The notes: generated by a model not told the origin, from the sequence alone. Counted from the first letter of the stretch, positions 7,298 to 15,470 are shown. The stretch is 64,000 nt of DNA from Palsa-504 sp963806335 (GCA_963806335.1 CAWDXO010000013.1:496001-560000); one strand, 5' to 3'. Made by a program: numbers and translations.

Positions 7298-8332
7298 TCA
7301 ATTTCGAGCCACAGTGTTCACTGGAGGGTGAACAGTGGGCACAGTCAAACTCGGGCTTAGCTGGCGCCGTCCCTGCTCGCGACGGCGGGAGTTCAGGCGG
7401 TCGGGAGAAGGCCAGCGCACGCCGGTGGCCCAGCCGAGCCGCTCGAAGATGCGGATGACGGCGGCGGAGACATCGAGCTGCCAGGGATCGGCGCCATGCC
7501 GGGCGCAGCTTGGATCGGAATGGTGCATGTTGTGCCAGCTCTCGCCGAGCGAAAGCAGGGCCAGCGGCCACAAGTTGGTGGCCCGGTCGTAGCGGCGGGT
7601 AGCAAAGGGACGGGTGCCGATCACATGGCACAGCGAGTTGACGCTCCAGGTGACGTGCTGCAGCAAGGTGACGCGGACCAGTCCGGCCCACAGCAGGGCG
7701 GCCAGCGCGGTGCGCCAGTTGCCGCCGATCGCCCAGCCCAGGGCGAAGGGCAGCCCGAGCGACACGACGCACAAGGCGGGAAACGCGGCCGAGATCTTGC
7801 GCATGGCCGGGTCGGCCACCATGTCCGGAGCGTAGCGCGTGGGCGGGGTGGGGTCGTCGCGCAACAGCCAGCCGACGTGCGCATGGGCGAGACCGCGGAG
7901 CTGCCCGGCCAGGTTAGTCCCGTACCGGTAGGGCGAATGCGGGTCGCCCGGCCGGTCGGTGAAGGCGTGGTGACGGCGGTGGATGGCGACCCAGCCGATG
8001 ACGTCACCCTCGAAGCTCATCGACCCCGCGATCGCGAGCACCACCCGCAGCGCGGGCGCCGCGGTGAAGCTGCGATGAGTGAGCAGGCGGTGGAAGCCGA
8101 TTGTGACCCCAAGGCCGGTCACCAGGTAGAAAGCGGCTGCGAGCAGGACCTCGGTGAGGTGCAGGCCGTGCCCCCAGGCGAACCATACGGCCACCCCGAG
8201 CCCGGCGAACGGCACGGTGACGATGGCAGCCGTCACCGCGACCCTGACGGCGCCCTCGGTCGTGCGCGGCGGGCTGTCCCCGCCCGGGAACGGCTCCGTG
8301 CCTTCGTAATTAACCGTGAGCTGATCAGTCAC
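7298..8332 (-). CDS. Acyl-CoA/fatty acid delta-9 desaturase
   Basis: Membrane di-iron desaturase of the delta-9 (DesC/SCD) family. All three histidine boxes are present: HRLLTH, HRRHH and HNMHH, between four hydrophobic segments. It would introduce a double bond into membrane acyl chains, which suits a cold or membrane-stress island. I choose GTG at 8332 (VTDQLTVNYEG) because GGAGAGG lies upstream and the longer frame runs into the regulatory region. The C-terminal 35 residues after WPSPDRL are variable and Arg/Ser rich. A separate desaturase fragment lies at 15503. Confidence 0.92.
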   Translation of the reverse strand: MTDQLTVNYEGTEPFPGGDSPPRTTEGAVRVAVTAAIVTVPFAGLGVAVWFAWGHGLHLTEVLLAAAFYLVTGLGVTIGFHRLLTHRSFTAAPALRVVLAIAGSMSFEGDVIGWVAIHRRHHAFTDRPGDPHSPYRYGTNLAGQLRGLAHAHVGWLLRDDPTPPTRYAPDMVADPAMRKISAAFPALCVVSLGLPFALGWAIGGNWRTALAALLWAGLVRVTLLQHVTWSVNSLCHVIGTRPFATRRYDRATNLWPLALLSLGESWHNMHHSDPSCARHGADPWQLDVSAAVIRIFERLGWATGVRWPSPDRLNSRRREQGRRQLSPSLTVPTVHPPVNTVARN

Positions 8333-8420
8333 CGCGGTCGCTACCTCTCCGGGTGTGCCGCGGCAATATGGCGTGAAAAACTCCGGATCCCGCACCACCC
8401 GCTATTTCTCGGGTGTAGCT

Positions 8421-8441
8421 GCCGCCGGGGTCCGGAGCAAC
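8421..8441 (-). promoter_or_regulatory. Shared 21-bp motif, upstream of desaturase
   Basis: The minus strand reads CATAAATGTTGCTCCGGACC then CCGGCGGC, about 90 bp upstream of the desaturase start. The preceding ATAAAT and the downstream CCGGAGTTTTTCACGCC are shared with the copy at 3317-3337. Confidence 0.65.
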
Positions 8442-8474
8442 ATTTATGACAATACGCTGCTTTTCCCGCTGCGC

Positions 8475-9872
8475 CTAACGTCCCCGTCCGCCGCGGCCAC
8501 GGAAACTTCCGGACGCGGCCGCGGCACCGCGGCCGGTGGCCTCGGTAGCGGTCACCGCCGGGACCCGGGCGAGCGTGGTCACCGGGGCGACGTGCCTAAC
8601 CGGAGGACCCGCGATCGCGCGCAGCACCGCCGAACCCGGGCCGGCGGTAGCGCCCTGCGGCGTCACGCCCGCCTTGCGCATCAGGGCACGAACCTCGGCG
8701 GCCTGGGCCGCGGTCTGCACGGTGACCACCGCCCCGTCGGCGCCGCCGCGGGCCGTCCGGCCCGATCGGTGCACGTAGGCCTTGTGCTCGGTGGGGGGAT
8801 CGGCGTGAATCACCAGGTCGATACCGTCCACGTGGATACCGCGGGCCGCGATGTCCGTCGCCACCAGGACGCGCACCTGGCCGGACCCGAACGCCGCGAG
8901 ATTGCGGCTGCGGGCCCCCTGGGCCAGGTCGCCGTGGAGTTCGGCCGCGGGAGCCCCGGCCAGGTTCAGCTGACGGGCGAGCCTGGCCGCGCCGTGCTTG
9001 GTCCTGGTGAAGATCAGCACCCGGTTGTCGCCGCTGGCCAGGGTCGCGACCACGGCCACCCGGTCGGCCGGGGCGACGGTCAGCAGATGATGGACGATCT
9101 GGGCCGGCGGGGAGGCATCGTCGACTGAGTGCCGGGCCGGCTGGGTCAGGAAACGCCGCGCGAGGACGTCCACGGCACTGTCGAGGGTGGCCGAGAACAG
9201 CAGCCGCTGGCCTTCGGGCGGGGTGGCGTCGAGCAGCCGCCGGACGACCGGCAGGAAGCCCAGGTCGGCCATGTGATCCGCTTCGTCGATCACGCTGACC
9301 TCGACGTCGCCGAGGTGGCAGTGGTCCTGCTCGATCAGGTCAGCCAGCCGCCCCGGGCAGGCAACGACGATATCGGTGCGGTTGCGCAGGGCAGCTACCT
9401 GCGGGTTCTGCGGGACGCCGCCGAAAACGGTGGCGACGGTCAGGCCCATGGCGTGCGCCAGCGGCGACAGGACCGCGTGCACCTGGGCGGCCAGCTCACG
9501 GGTCGGCACCAGCACCAGGCCGCGCGGGCGGCAGGCCATGCTGTACCCATCGGCCAGCCGGGCGACGAGCGGGATGGAGAACCCGAGCGTCTTGCCCGAG
9601 CCGGTCTGGGCCCGCCCGAGGATGTCGGCGCCGGCCAGGGCGTCGGGCAGCGTGGCGGCCTGGACGGGAAACGGGACCGTAATTCCTTCCGCGGCCAGGG
9701 TGGCCACCAGCGGGGCCGGGACGCCAAGGTCGGCGAAGGTAACGGTCTCAGCGGAGGTAACGGCAGGAGCCGTCATCAGCTGGGGCGGGGTTTGCCGCCG
9801 CCGGCGCCGGCGGGCTTTTCGAGGCTGGCCGATAGGGATAACGACGGACTTTTCCGCGGGCAGGGACGTCAA
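8475..9872 (-). CDS. DEAD-box RNA helicase
   Basis: ATP-dependent RNA helicase. Visible motifs in order: Q motif (FPVQAATLPDALAG), motif I AQTGSGKT, Ia PTRELAAQ, Ib CPGRLADLI, motif II DEAD (VIDEADHMADLGF), III SAT, then helicase C with VLVATDIAARGIHVDGIDLVIHADPP and motif VI HRSGRTARGG. An Arg-rich N-terminal extension (ARRRRRRQ) and a Gly/Arg-rich C-terminus probably bind RNA. Such helicases assist cold-shock RNA remodelling. The TTG at 9872 has GGAG upstream; ATG at 9776 would drop the basic extension. Confidence 0.9.
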   Translation of the reverse strand: MTSLPAEKSVVIPIGQPRKARRRRRRQTPPQLMTAPAVTSAETVTFADLGVPAPLVATLAAEGITVPFPVQAATLPDALAGADILGRAQTGSGKTLGFSIPLVARLADGYSMACRPRGLVLVPTRELAAQVHAVLSPLAHAMGLTVATVFGGVPQNPQVAALRNRTDIVVACPGRLADLIEQDHCHLGDVEVSVIDEADHMADLGFLPVVRRLLDATPPEGQRLLFSATLDSAVDVLARRFLTQPARHSVDDASPPAQIVHHLLTVAPADRVAVVATLASGDNRVLIFTRTKHGAARLARQLNLAGAPAAELHGDLAQGARSRNLAAFGSGQVRVLVATDIAARGIHVDGIDLVIHADPPTEHKAYVHRSGRTARGGADGAVVTVQTAAQAAEVRALMRKAGVTPQGATAGPGSAVLRAIAGPPVRHVAPVTTLARVPAVTATEATGRGAAAASGSFRGRGGRGR

Positions 9873-10059
9873 AAGATGATCTCCAGGACTTGTGTGGCCG
9901 CGTTGTCGAAGGCGCCACATCCGTGGAGACCAATTCGCTCACCGAGCGACAGACGACCGGCGTGCCCTCATGGCAACGCCTGATTGCGCGTTGACGCGCG
10001 TAACACAGAGTATCGCACGCCGCCCGGCGCGGTTGCGGTGGCCTGGGCGCACGCGCGAC

Positions 10060-10111
10060 GTCCGTTCGGGATCATGGTCTTTAGTCTTTTGATCTTGGCT
10101 TATTCCGAACG
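10060..10111. repeat. Dispersed GTCCGTTCGG repeat with distant inverse arm
   Basis: GTCCGTTCGG (10060-10069) and CCGAACG (10105-10111) enclose 35 bases containing GATCTTGG. The copy at 46366 has the same internal GATCTTGG. The right arm overlaps the last codons of the STAS gene, whose stop is at 10100-10102. Confidence 0.6.
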
Positions 10112-10549
10112 CGCGAGCGGACGGGTGCTCAGCTGACTCATCGGCACGCGTCGCTGCAGGCTCGCGTCCGGAATGCCCAGGTGAGCGGGCGCGGCGGCGG
10201 CCGACACGGTCGCGAAGATCACGAAGTGCACGTCCAGGCCGGTCAGGTGAAGAACGGCGATCACGGGGGGCGTGGCGGCGGCCAGCCGCACAACGCCGCC
10301 GAGCAGCCCGGCCCGGCGGCCGACGCCGACCAGCACGGCCAGCCCGCTGGCATCGCAGCAGGTGACCCTGGACAGATCGATGATGATCCGGCTGGTCCGA
10401 ACGGCGAGCAGGCCGAGGAGCAGCTCACGCAAGGCAGGTACGCGGGCGATGCCGAGTTCGCCGCTGATCGTCGCAACGCTGTAGCCATTCTGGCTGCGGA
10501 TGGACAACGTATCTTCTTCGTGCGGCGTCATGTTCAGGTCGTTGTTCAC
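10100..10549 (-). CDS. STAS domain anti-anti-sigma-like protein
   Basis: About 149 residues with a single STAS fold at roughly residues 8-105: NGYSVATISGELGIARVPAL, then SRIIIDLSRVTCCDASGLAVLV. The CDASGL segment holds the serine position (DxSGL) phosphorylated in SpoIIAA/RsbV-type antagonists, so phospho-switching is plausible. A 40-residue variable tail follows. The GTG at 10549 overlaps the TGA of the upstream gene, so the two are translationally coupled. Confidence 0.85.
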   Translation of the reverse strand: MNNDLNMTPHEEDTLSIRSQNGYSVATISGELGIARVPALRELLLGLLAVRTSRIIIDLSRVTCCDASGLAVLVGVGRRAGLLGGVVRLAAATPPVIAVLHLTGLDVHFVIFATVSAAAAPAHLGIPDASLQRRVPMSQLSTRPLARSE

Positions 10550-10845
10550 AGCGGCTCGCTGACCCACTGCCAGCCACGGGTCTCGTGGTAACCGGGCCGC
10601 ACCAGGAAGGCTCCAGCCGCGTCCGAGAGCTCGGCGACGACGCGAATCAGCTGCCGGTGGAAGTCGTCCGGCCGGTGCTCCTCATGGTGCGCCCGGTGAC
10701 CGGCGAGCGTCACCGCCGCGCCGTCTCCGCCGACCAGTCGCACCGTGACGTTTCCGTCGTAGTCCAGGCTGGCGCCCGAGATATCACGAGCGCGGACAAT
10801 CTCGGTGCCGTCCTCATTCGCGACCCATACGTCGGTCACATCCAT
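10546..10845 (-). CDS. Conserved hypothetical protein
   Basis: 99-residue soluble protein (DVWVANEDGTEIVRARDISG, later DDFHRQLIRVVAELSDAAGAFLVRP). It has no recognised domain and resembles small actinobacterial proteins of unknown function. AGGAGA lies five bases before the ATG. It is coupled by a 4-base overlap to the STAS gene downstream and follows the winged-helix gene by 16 bp, so the three form one operon. Confidence 0.75.
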   Translation of the reverse strand: MDVTDVWVANEDGTEIVRARDISGASLDYDGNVTVRLVGGDGAAVTLAGHRAHHEEHRPDDFHRQLIRVVAELSDAAGAFLVRPGYHETRGWQWVSEPL

Positions 10846-10861
10846 GCCTGTCTCCTAATGC

Positions 10862-11164
10862 TCACTGTCGCATCTCGCTCTCGGCCGGGCCGGTACCGGA
10901 CAGGAGGGCTAGTACGTCACCGACGGTGCGGTCCCGGCTGGCGAGTTCGGGCAGCGGAAGGTGCGCCTGGATGTGGTAGCGGTTGCGGCGGCCATCCTTC
11001 TCCTTGACCACGTACCCGGCCTCGACCAGCTCGGTGAGAATGCCGAACGCGCTGCGTTCGGTGATGTCCAGGCTGGCCGCGATGTCACGCAGCCGCATTC
11101 CGGGATCATTGGCCACGCACAGGAGAACCCGGGCGTGGTTGGTTAGGAACGTCCAGCTTGCCAC
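10862..11164 (-). CDS. Winged-helix (MarR-type) regulator
   Basis: 100 residues. A helix-turn-helix spans residues about 8-65 (MRLRDIAASLDITERSAFGILTELVEAGYVVKEKDGRRNRYHI), with the recognition helix around TERSAFGILTELV and a clear wing. The C-terminus is short (RTVGDVLALLSG). It probably regulates its own three-gene operon with the hypothetical protein and the STAS gene. The GTG start has no obvious ribosome site, which suggests a near-leaderless message. Confidence 0.85.
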   Translation of the reverse strand: MASWTFLTNHARVLLCVANDPGMRLRDIAASLDITERSAFGILTELVEAGYVVKEKDGRRNRYHIQAHLPLPELASRDRTVGDVLALLSGTGPAESEMRQ

Positions 11165-11295
11165 CCTGTTAGGTTATCAGATTCTGGAAAAAACTTGCTA
11201 GTTTCTCAGTGCCGGCGTAGCGTGAAATCAGGCGCCGGGCGTCAGCTGTCAACGACGGCACGCTTCCCCGGAGCTACCAGAGGAGCTCCGACATC

Positions 11296-11541
11296 ATGCC
11301 CGAGCCAGTCACACCCCAGCCGGATCCGAGCACTACCGGCGGCAGGCCGCCCGCATCCCCTAACGGGGTCGTGCCGCCGATGCCACATCCGGGTGCCACC
11401 CGGCCGCCATCAGCTACCGACGGCGGCGTGCCGCCGATGCCTTCCGAGGTCACGAACGAGCACACACCGGGATCCGCCGCGGCCGACCGGTTCCGCGCGG
11501 CGATGATGCCGCTGCGCAAGATGATGCACCGGACCCGCTAA
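11296..11541 (+). CDS. Small Pro-rich hypothetical protein
   Basis: 81 residues, Pro/Gly/Thr rich with an internal repeat (GGRPPASPNGVVPPMPHPG / DGGVPPMPSE), ending in a basic helix (RFRAAMMPLRKMMHRTR). AGAGGAG lies about 11 bases before the ATG. There is no known domain. It is convergent with the sigma-factor gene. It may be a genuine small protein, but composition alone could create such a frame. Confidence 0.45.
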   Translation: MPEPVTPQPDPSTTGGRPPASPNGVVPPMPHPGATRPPSATDGGVPPMPSEVTNEHTPGSAAADRFRAAMMPLRKMMHRTR

Positions 11542-11558
11542 GCCGGACGCCCGCGGTT

Positions 11559-12398
11559 TCAGCTGGCGGTGGCGTGCTCGCCGAGCCCGAGCAGGCGCGG
11601 ACGTAGGTAGCCGAGCGCGTGGCTGATCAGCCGGGAGACATGCATCTGGGAGATGCCGAGCTGCTGGCCGATCTGATCCTGGGTCATGCTGCCGTAGAAG
11701 CGCATAAGCAGGACCTGCTGCTCGCGCAGAGGAAGTTCGGGCCAGTGCTTGGCGACCGCCTGCATGTCAAGCATGTGCTCCAGCCGCGAATCCTCTCCGC
11801 CGAGGACGTCAGCCAGCATCGGGGCGCCCTGGGCCGTGGAGCCGGATATCGGAGCGTCCAGCGAGGACGGCTGAAATGCCATCTCGGCCAGCTGAGCATT
11901 CCGCAGCTCATAGTCACTGACCCCCAGGTACCGGGCCAGGTCGGACTCGGTCGGTGTGCGCCCGAGCTCCTGGGTCAGCTGCCACGTCGCCGTCCGGACT
12001 TGCATGGCCAGGCTCTTGATGGGCCGGGCAACATGGATCTGCCAGCGCTTATCCCGGAAGTACCGCTTGATCTCGCCGGTAATGTACGGGTGCGCATAGG
12101 TGGTCAGGGCGCAGCCGGCGGCCGGGTCGAAGTTGTTGATCGCGGCCACCAGGCCGACGTACCCCACCTGCATCAGGTCTTCGATCGGCTCGGGGCTGCC
12201 TCGATAGGGCTGGACGCAGGACCGAACCAGGTACTGGTAGCGGCTGACCAGCAGCTCGCACGCCGCTATCCGCCGCTCGCTGCGCCGCGGCAGCGAACCG
12301 AGCAGGCCAAGCAGCTCGCGGTCGTTGAGCTCGGCCAGCCCCGGACGCGTCCAGGTGGCCGGGGCGGGCGGCATCGGCACGGGCTCGGCGACCGGCAC
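11559..12398 (-). CDS. SigB/SigF/SigG-type sigma factor
   Basis: 279-residue alternative sigma factor of the stress (SigB/SigF) group. Region 2 contains QPYRGSPEPIEDLMQVGYVGLVAAINNFDP and the -10 recognition segment TYAHPYITGEIKRYFRDKRW. Region 3 follows (LTQELGRTPTESDLARYLGVS). Region 4 has the LPLREQQVLLMRFYGSMTQDQIGQQLGISQMHVSRL helix-turn-helix. The GTG at 12398 lies one base after the stop of the STAS gene, with GGGGAAGG upstream, so co-translation is clear. No RsbW-type anti-sigma kinase is encoded nearby. Confidence 0.92.
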   Translation of the reverse strand: MPVAEPVPMPPAPATWTRPGLAELNDRELLGLLGSLPRRSERRIAACELLVSRYQYLVRSCVQPYRGSPEPIEDLMQVGYVGLVAAINNFDPAAGCALTTYAHPYITGEIKRYFRDKRWQIHVARPIKSLAMQVRTATWQLTQELGRTPTESDLARYLGVSDYELRNAQLAEMAFQPSSLDAPISGSTAQGAPMLADVLGGEDSRLEHMLDMQAVAKHWPELPLREQQVLLMRFYGSMTQDQIGQQLGISQMHVSRLISHALGYLRPRLLGLGEHATAS

Positions 12399-12399
12399 G

Positions 12400-12813
12400 T
12401 CAGCCTTCCCCGGGCAAAGCCGGGCCGACTGAACCGCGTTGGCCGGCGAGGGCTTCGTCGACGGTGCCGTGCACCTCAAACCAGCCCAGCAGGCCGGTGA
12501 CGGACAGCACTCGAAGCACGGCGGCCTGCGGCCCCGCGAGGGCGAAGCTGCCGCCCTGGGCGCGGATCTGATGGCAATGCCTGACCAGCACGCCGAGACA
12601 GAGGCGGTCGATGAAAACCAGCTCGGCGAGGTCAGCGACACAGCGGGCCCACCCCTGCCAGCGGGCTTCGCTCAGGTGCGCCTGAAGGACACATGCGTCG
12701 AAAGCATCCAGCTCACCGCGTAGACTCACCACGGCCACGTTGTCGCGGACGTGGGCCGATACCTGCGGACAGGCGGAAGGAAGCGGGACCCGCTGGCGGA
12801 TAGGACCTGTCAT
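12400..12813 (-). CDS. STAS domain anti-anti-sigma factor
   Basis: 137 residues with a STAS fold (VRDNVAVVSLRGELDAFDACVL, then VADLAELVFIDRLCLGVLVRHCHQIRAQGG). The usual DSSGL phosphoserine motif is replaced by IDRLCLGVL, so the phosphorylation serine appears lost. The protein may be permanently active or regulated another way. It is the first gene of an operon with the stress sigma factor. The shared 21-bp motif lies 34 bp upstream of its start. Confidence 0.85.
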   Translation of the reverse strand: MTGPIRQRVPLPSACPQVSAHVRDNVAVVSLRGELDAFDACVLQAHLSEARWQGWARCVADLAELVFIDRLCLGVLVRHCHQIRAQGGSFALAGPQAAVLRVLSVTGLLGWFEVHGTVDEALAGQRGSVGPALPGEG

Positions 12814-12846
12814 GGCGCGCTACCTGGCTGACCTGGATTGTCAGGT

Positions 12847-12867
12847 GCCGCCAGGGTCCAGAGCAGC
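12847..12867 (-). promoter_or_regulatory. Shared 21-bp motif, upstream of STAS-sigma operon
   Basis: The minus strand reads GCTGCTCTGGACCCTGGCGGC, matching the consensus with two or three differences. It begins 34 bp upstream of the STAS start codon. Confidence 0.6.
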
Positions 12868-13066
12868 CGGAGTCGCAATCTCGCGCACACGCTGGCACGA
12901 CAAGGGCGATAGTCCTGGTGCTACCGTACCCCGGACTCACCGCGGGCAACAAGCGGGGCACCCTCGGCGAAGACGCGGCCGAGGATCGGTGCTCCCGAAG
13001 TAGCCTGGCACTGCGGTCGCGGCCAGTGGCCGCCGTCGACGGCGGGTTCGACCATGATGGAGGGCT

Positions 13067-14047
13067 ATGTTCCTGAGTGAGCGGCAGCCGCTGTACGACG
13101 TCGTCTCGACCTGGGCGCGCGGCAGCGGCTTGGAGATCGTGATGCTGGTGACCGGGACGATCCTGCTGACGCGGCTGGCGACCTGGCTGGGCGCGAGGAT
13201 CACCCGCCGGATTGACGTAAACGCCCAGGAGACGGACGCGCTGGTCCGCTCCGAAGCCTCTAAGCACCGGCAGGCACTGGCGCAGGTGATCACCTGGGCG
13301 GCACTGGCCGTCATCTACTGCGTGGCCGCGGTGTTGATCGCGGAGCGCCTGGGCGTCCCGTTGACGAGCCTGGTCGCCCCGGCCGCCGTGGCGGGCGTCG
13401 CGATCGGGTTCGGTGCGCAGCGCATCGTCCAGGACATCCTGGCCGGCTTCTTCATCGTCACCGAGCGCCAGTACGGCTTCGGGGATCTCATCCGCCTTTC
13501 TGTCACGGGCCTGTCCAACCCGGCCACCGGGACCGTCGAGGACGTCACGTTGCGGGTGACCACCGTGCGGACCCCGGACGGTGAGGTGGTCATCACCCCC
13601 AATGGCCAGATCACTCAGGTGACCAACCTGTCCCGCGACTGGGCGCGGGCCATCGTGGACGTGCCCGTGCCCGCCACCGCGGACGTCAACCGGGTGAGTG
13701 ACCTACTGCGACGCGTCGGGGAACAGGCTTACGCCGACCCGGACGTGAGCCGGCTGATGCTCGACCCTCCGGCGGTCATGGGCGTGCAGAGCATCGACGT
13801 GGACCACTTCCAGGTCCGGGTGGTGGCCAGGACCCTGCCCGGCAAGCAGTTCGACGTCGGCCGGATCCTGCGGGCCCGGATCGCGGCCGCGCTCCGGCAT
13901 GAGGGGATCCGCCTGCCGCCCACCGTCGACACGGCCGACCCGACCGCGGCCGACCCGGCCGGAACTGGCCCGGCCGGGGGCGGGCGGCACGCGGCCAGCC
14001 AGAACGGGGCCGACTTATGCAGCCGCTGGCGTGGCTGCGACAGCTAG
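13067..14047 (+). CDS. MscS family mechanosensitive channel
   Basis: 326 residues: about three membrane helices, then the pore helix and beta domain. The signature segment VAPAAVAGVAIGFGAQRIVQDILAG corresponds to MscS TM3, followed by FFIVTERQYGFGDLIRL and VEDVTLRVTTVRTPDGEVVITPNGQI. It would release solutes during hypo-osmotic shock. The ribosome site GGAGG is three bases before ATG. The C-terminal tail is Pro/Thr/Gly rich. It overlaps the following small gene by 31 bp. Confidence 0.92.
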   Translation: MFLSERQPLYDVVSTWARGSGLEIVMLVTGTILLTRLATWLGARITRRIDVNAQETDALVRSEASKHRQALAQVITWAALAVIYCVAAVLIAERLGVPLTSLVAPAAVAGVAIGFGAQRIVQDILAGFFIVTERQYGFGDLIRLSVTGLSNPATGTVEDVTLRVTTVRTPDGEVVITPNGQITQVTNLSRDWARAIVDVPVPATADVNRVSDLLRRVGEQAYADPDVSRLMLDPPAVMGVQSIDVDHFQVRVVARTLPGKQFDVGRILRARIAAALRHEGIRLPPTVDTADPTAADPAGTGPAGGGRHAASQNGADLCSRWRGCDS

Positions 14048-14289
14048 GGCGGGTGCGGACCTCGACCTGGATCCTGACCGCGGTCTTCCTGGTCGCGCTG
14101 GCGGCCTACGCCTGGTTCGCGCCGCCAAGCACGTCCGCGACCGTCGGCAACACCACCACCCAGCCGACGACGGCGCCGTCCTCGACGAGGCCGAGCCGGC
14201 CCGGACCACCTCGCCCGCGACGACGACGACGCCGAGCCGGACGGCCACGCCGGCCAGGTCGGCGTCCCCGTCCGCCTCGGCCAAACTGA
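14017..14289 (+). CDS. Single-pass membrane protein, probably frameshifted
   Basis: It begins inside the end of the MscS gene with GGGG seven bases before ATG. Residues 1-14 are basic, 15-34 form a membrane helix (TWILTAVFLVALAAYAWF), followed by a Thr/Ser/Pro linker. After about 14200 this frame becomes an Arg/Pro run and stops. A neighbouring frame carries a normal Thr/Ser/Pro-rich extracytoplasmic tail (TTSPATTTTPSRTATPARSA) to a stop at 14361-14363. One base gained or lost in the CGACGACGACG stretch would explain this. Confidence 0.55.
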   Translation: MQPLAWLRQLGRVRTSTWILTAVFLVALAAYAWFAPPSTSATVGNTTTQPTTAPSSTRPSRPGPPRPRRRRRRAGRPRRPGRRPRPPRPN

Positions 14290-14359
14290 GCGCCGCACCG
14301 ACGACGTCGCCGTCACCGACGGCGGACCCCGCTCCTTCGGCAGTCGGCTCGCCGTCACC

Positions 14360-14818
14360 CTAGCCGGGCCGGCGCGGCTCCCGCGGCCCGTCCGCGGCGG
14401 CCTGGGCCAGCGCGGCGATCACATCGGCCGTGCGGTCGGCGACCGGGAGGACGTCGCTCAGCCGGGCCACGATGATCAGGCGGCGCACCTGCACGGTGGG
14501 CGCCGCCAGGTGCAGGGACCCGCCGGAGGCGCCGGCCTGCTTCTGCACCCGCAGGAACAGGCTCAGCCCGGCGCAGTCGCAGAACCGGACGCCGGCCAGG
14601 TCCAGGACGAGGTCACGGCCGGCCTCGGCCAGCGGCGTGAGCTGCTCGCCCAGGCCGGGCGCGGTGCCGACGTCGAGCTCGCCGTCGACGACCACGACGG
14701 CCAGCCGCCCGTGCGCCCGGATATCCCAGTTCAGCGGGTCCCCGGCGGGGCGGGTCAACGGCCAGCGAACCAGCGGACGATCGCCGTCGCGCCATCGCGG
14801 CAGTAATGCCCTGCGCAT
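14360..14818 (-). CDS. STAS domain anti-anti-sigma-like protein
   Basis: 152 residues. The STAS fold starts near residue 30 (WDIRAHGRLAVVVVDGELDVGTAPGL) and includes LVLDLAGVRFCDCAGLSLFLRVQ. The usual phosphoserine (DSSG) is a cysteine here (CDCAG). The ATG at 14818 has GGAGG seven bases upstream; the longer frame upstream is control DNA holding two copies of the shared motif. It is convergent with the frameshifted membrane gene. Confidence 0.87.
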   Translation of the reverse strand: MRRALLPRWRDGDRPLVRWPLTRPAGDPLNWDIRAHGRLAVVVVDGELDVGTAPGLGEQLTPLAEAGRDLVLDLAGVRFCDCAGLSLFLRVQKQAGASGGSLHLAAPTVQVRRLIIVARLSDVLPVADRTADVIAALAQAAADGPREPRRPG

Positions 14819-14847
14819 CCTCGTACCTCCGGTCGCGCCAGCGGTGG

Positions 14848-14868
14848 GCCACAGGGGTCCGGAGCGGC
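14848..14868 (-). promoter_or_regulatory. Shared 21-bp motif, proximal copy upstream of STAS gene
   Basis: The minus strand reads GCCGCTCCGGACCCC then TGTGGC, 30 bp upstream of the STAS start codon. It forms a direct repeat with the copy 31 bp further out. Confidence 0.65.
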
Positions 14869-14878
14869 ATCGAAGCGG

Positions 14879-14899
14879 GCCACCGGGGTCTGGAGCGGC
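14879..14899 (-). promoter_or_regulatory. Shared 21-bp motif, distal copy upstream of STAS gene
   Basis: Identical over 21 bases to the copy upstream of the HlyIII gene (5791-5811). Start-to-start spacing from the proximal copy is 31 bp, about three helical turns. This would put two bound proteins on the same face of the DNA. Confidence 0.7.
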
Positions 14900-15250
14900 G
14901 TAGGAAACGAGACTAGCGGAAATATGCTGAATAGTCACACGACTCGTCACTGAGCGTACCGGCCAGTAAGTTTCGTCCCAGGCGCGTCGCGATCACGGAA
15001 TTTACCGGACAGCTTTATCCCTGCTCAGCAGCCTGGAAGACGCCGGTTCTGGGGTGAATGGAGCGCGGGGGTCGCGTCATGGTGTTAAATGAAGCTGGTT
15101 GTAGTCGAAGTTCGTGTTCGTGTCACAGCGCCTGCGAAGTTCCGACCGCGGGCGCCGTCGATCCCCAGGCCAAGCCTTCAAGGGCAGGCGGTCGCAACAG
15201 CCCAGGATGCACACCCGTGCAACCTGATGATCGTCTCAGTAGGAGAAGTA
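14900..15250 (+). promoter_or_regulatory. Upstream/leader region of the cold-shock gene
   Basis: About 350 bp with no supportable gene between the divergent STAS and cold-shock genes. The first part is relatively AT-rich (GCGGAAATATGCTGAATAG). The rest could form a long 5' leader, as is typical of cspA-type messages. I see no cold-box sequence I can name. Confidence 0.4.
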
Positions 15251-15454
15251 GTGGCTCAGGGAACAGTGAAGTGGTTCAACGCGGACAAGGGCTATGGTTT
15301 CATCGCCCCCGACGACGGCACGGCCGACGTCTTCGTGCACCACTCCGCCATCGAGGCTGACGGTTATCGCAGCCTCCAGGACAACCAGCGGGTGGAGTAC
15401 ACCCCCGCTCGCGGCGCCAAGGGCCCGCAGGCCGAGCAGGTCCGCCCGATCTGA
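15251..15454 (+). CDS. CspA family cold-shock protein
   Basis: 67-residue single cold-shock domain: GTVKWFNADKGYGFIAP with RNP1-type KGYGFI, then DVFVHHSAI (RNP2), and a conserved end (GPQAEQVRPI). It binds single-stranded RNA/DNA as a chaperone. AGGAG lies five bases before the GTG start. A strong intrinsic terminator follows 16 bp after the stop. Confidence 0.95.
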   Translation: MAQGTVKWFNADKGYGFIAPDDGTADVFVHHSAIEADGYRSLQDNQRVEYTPARGAKGPQAEQVRPI

Positions 15455-15470
15455 CCCGACGGCACAGCGC

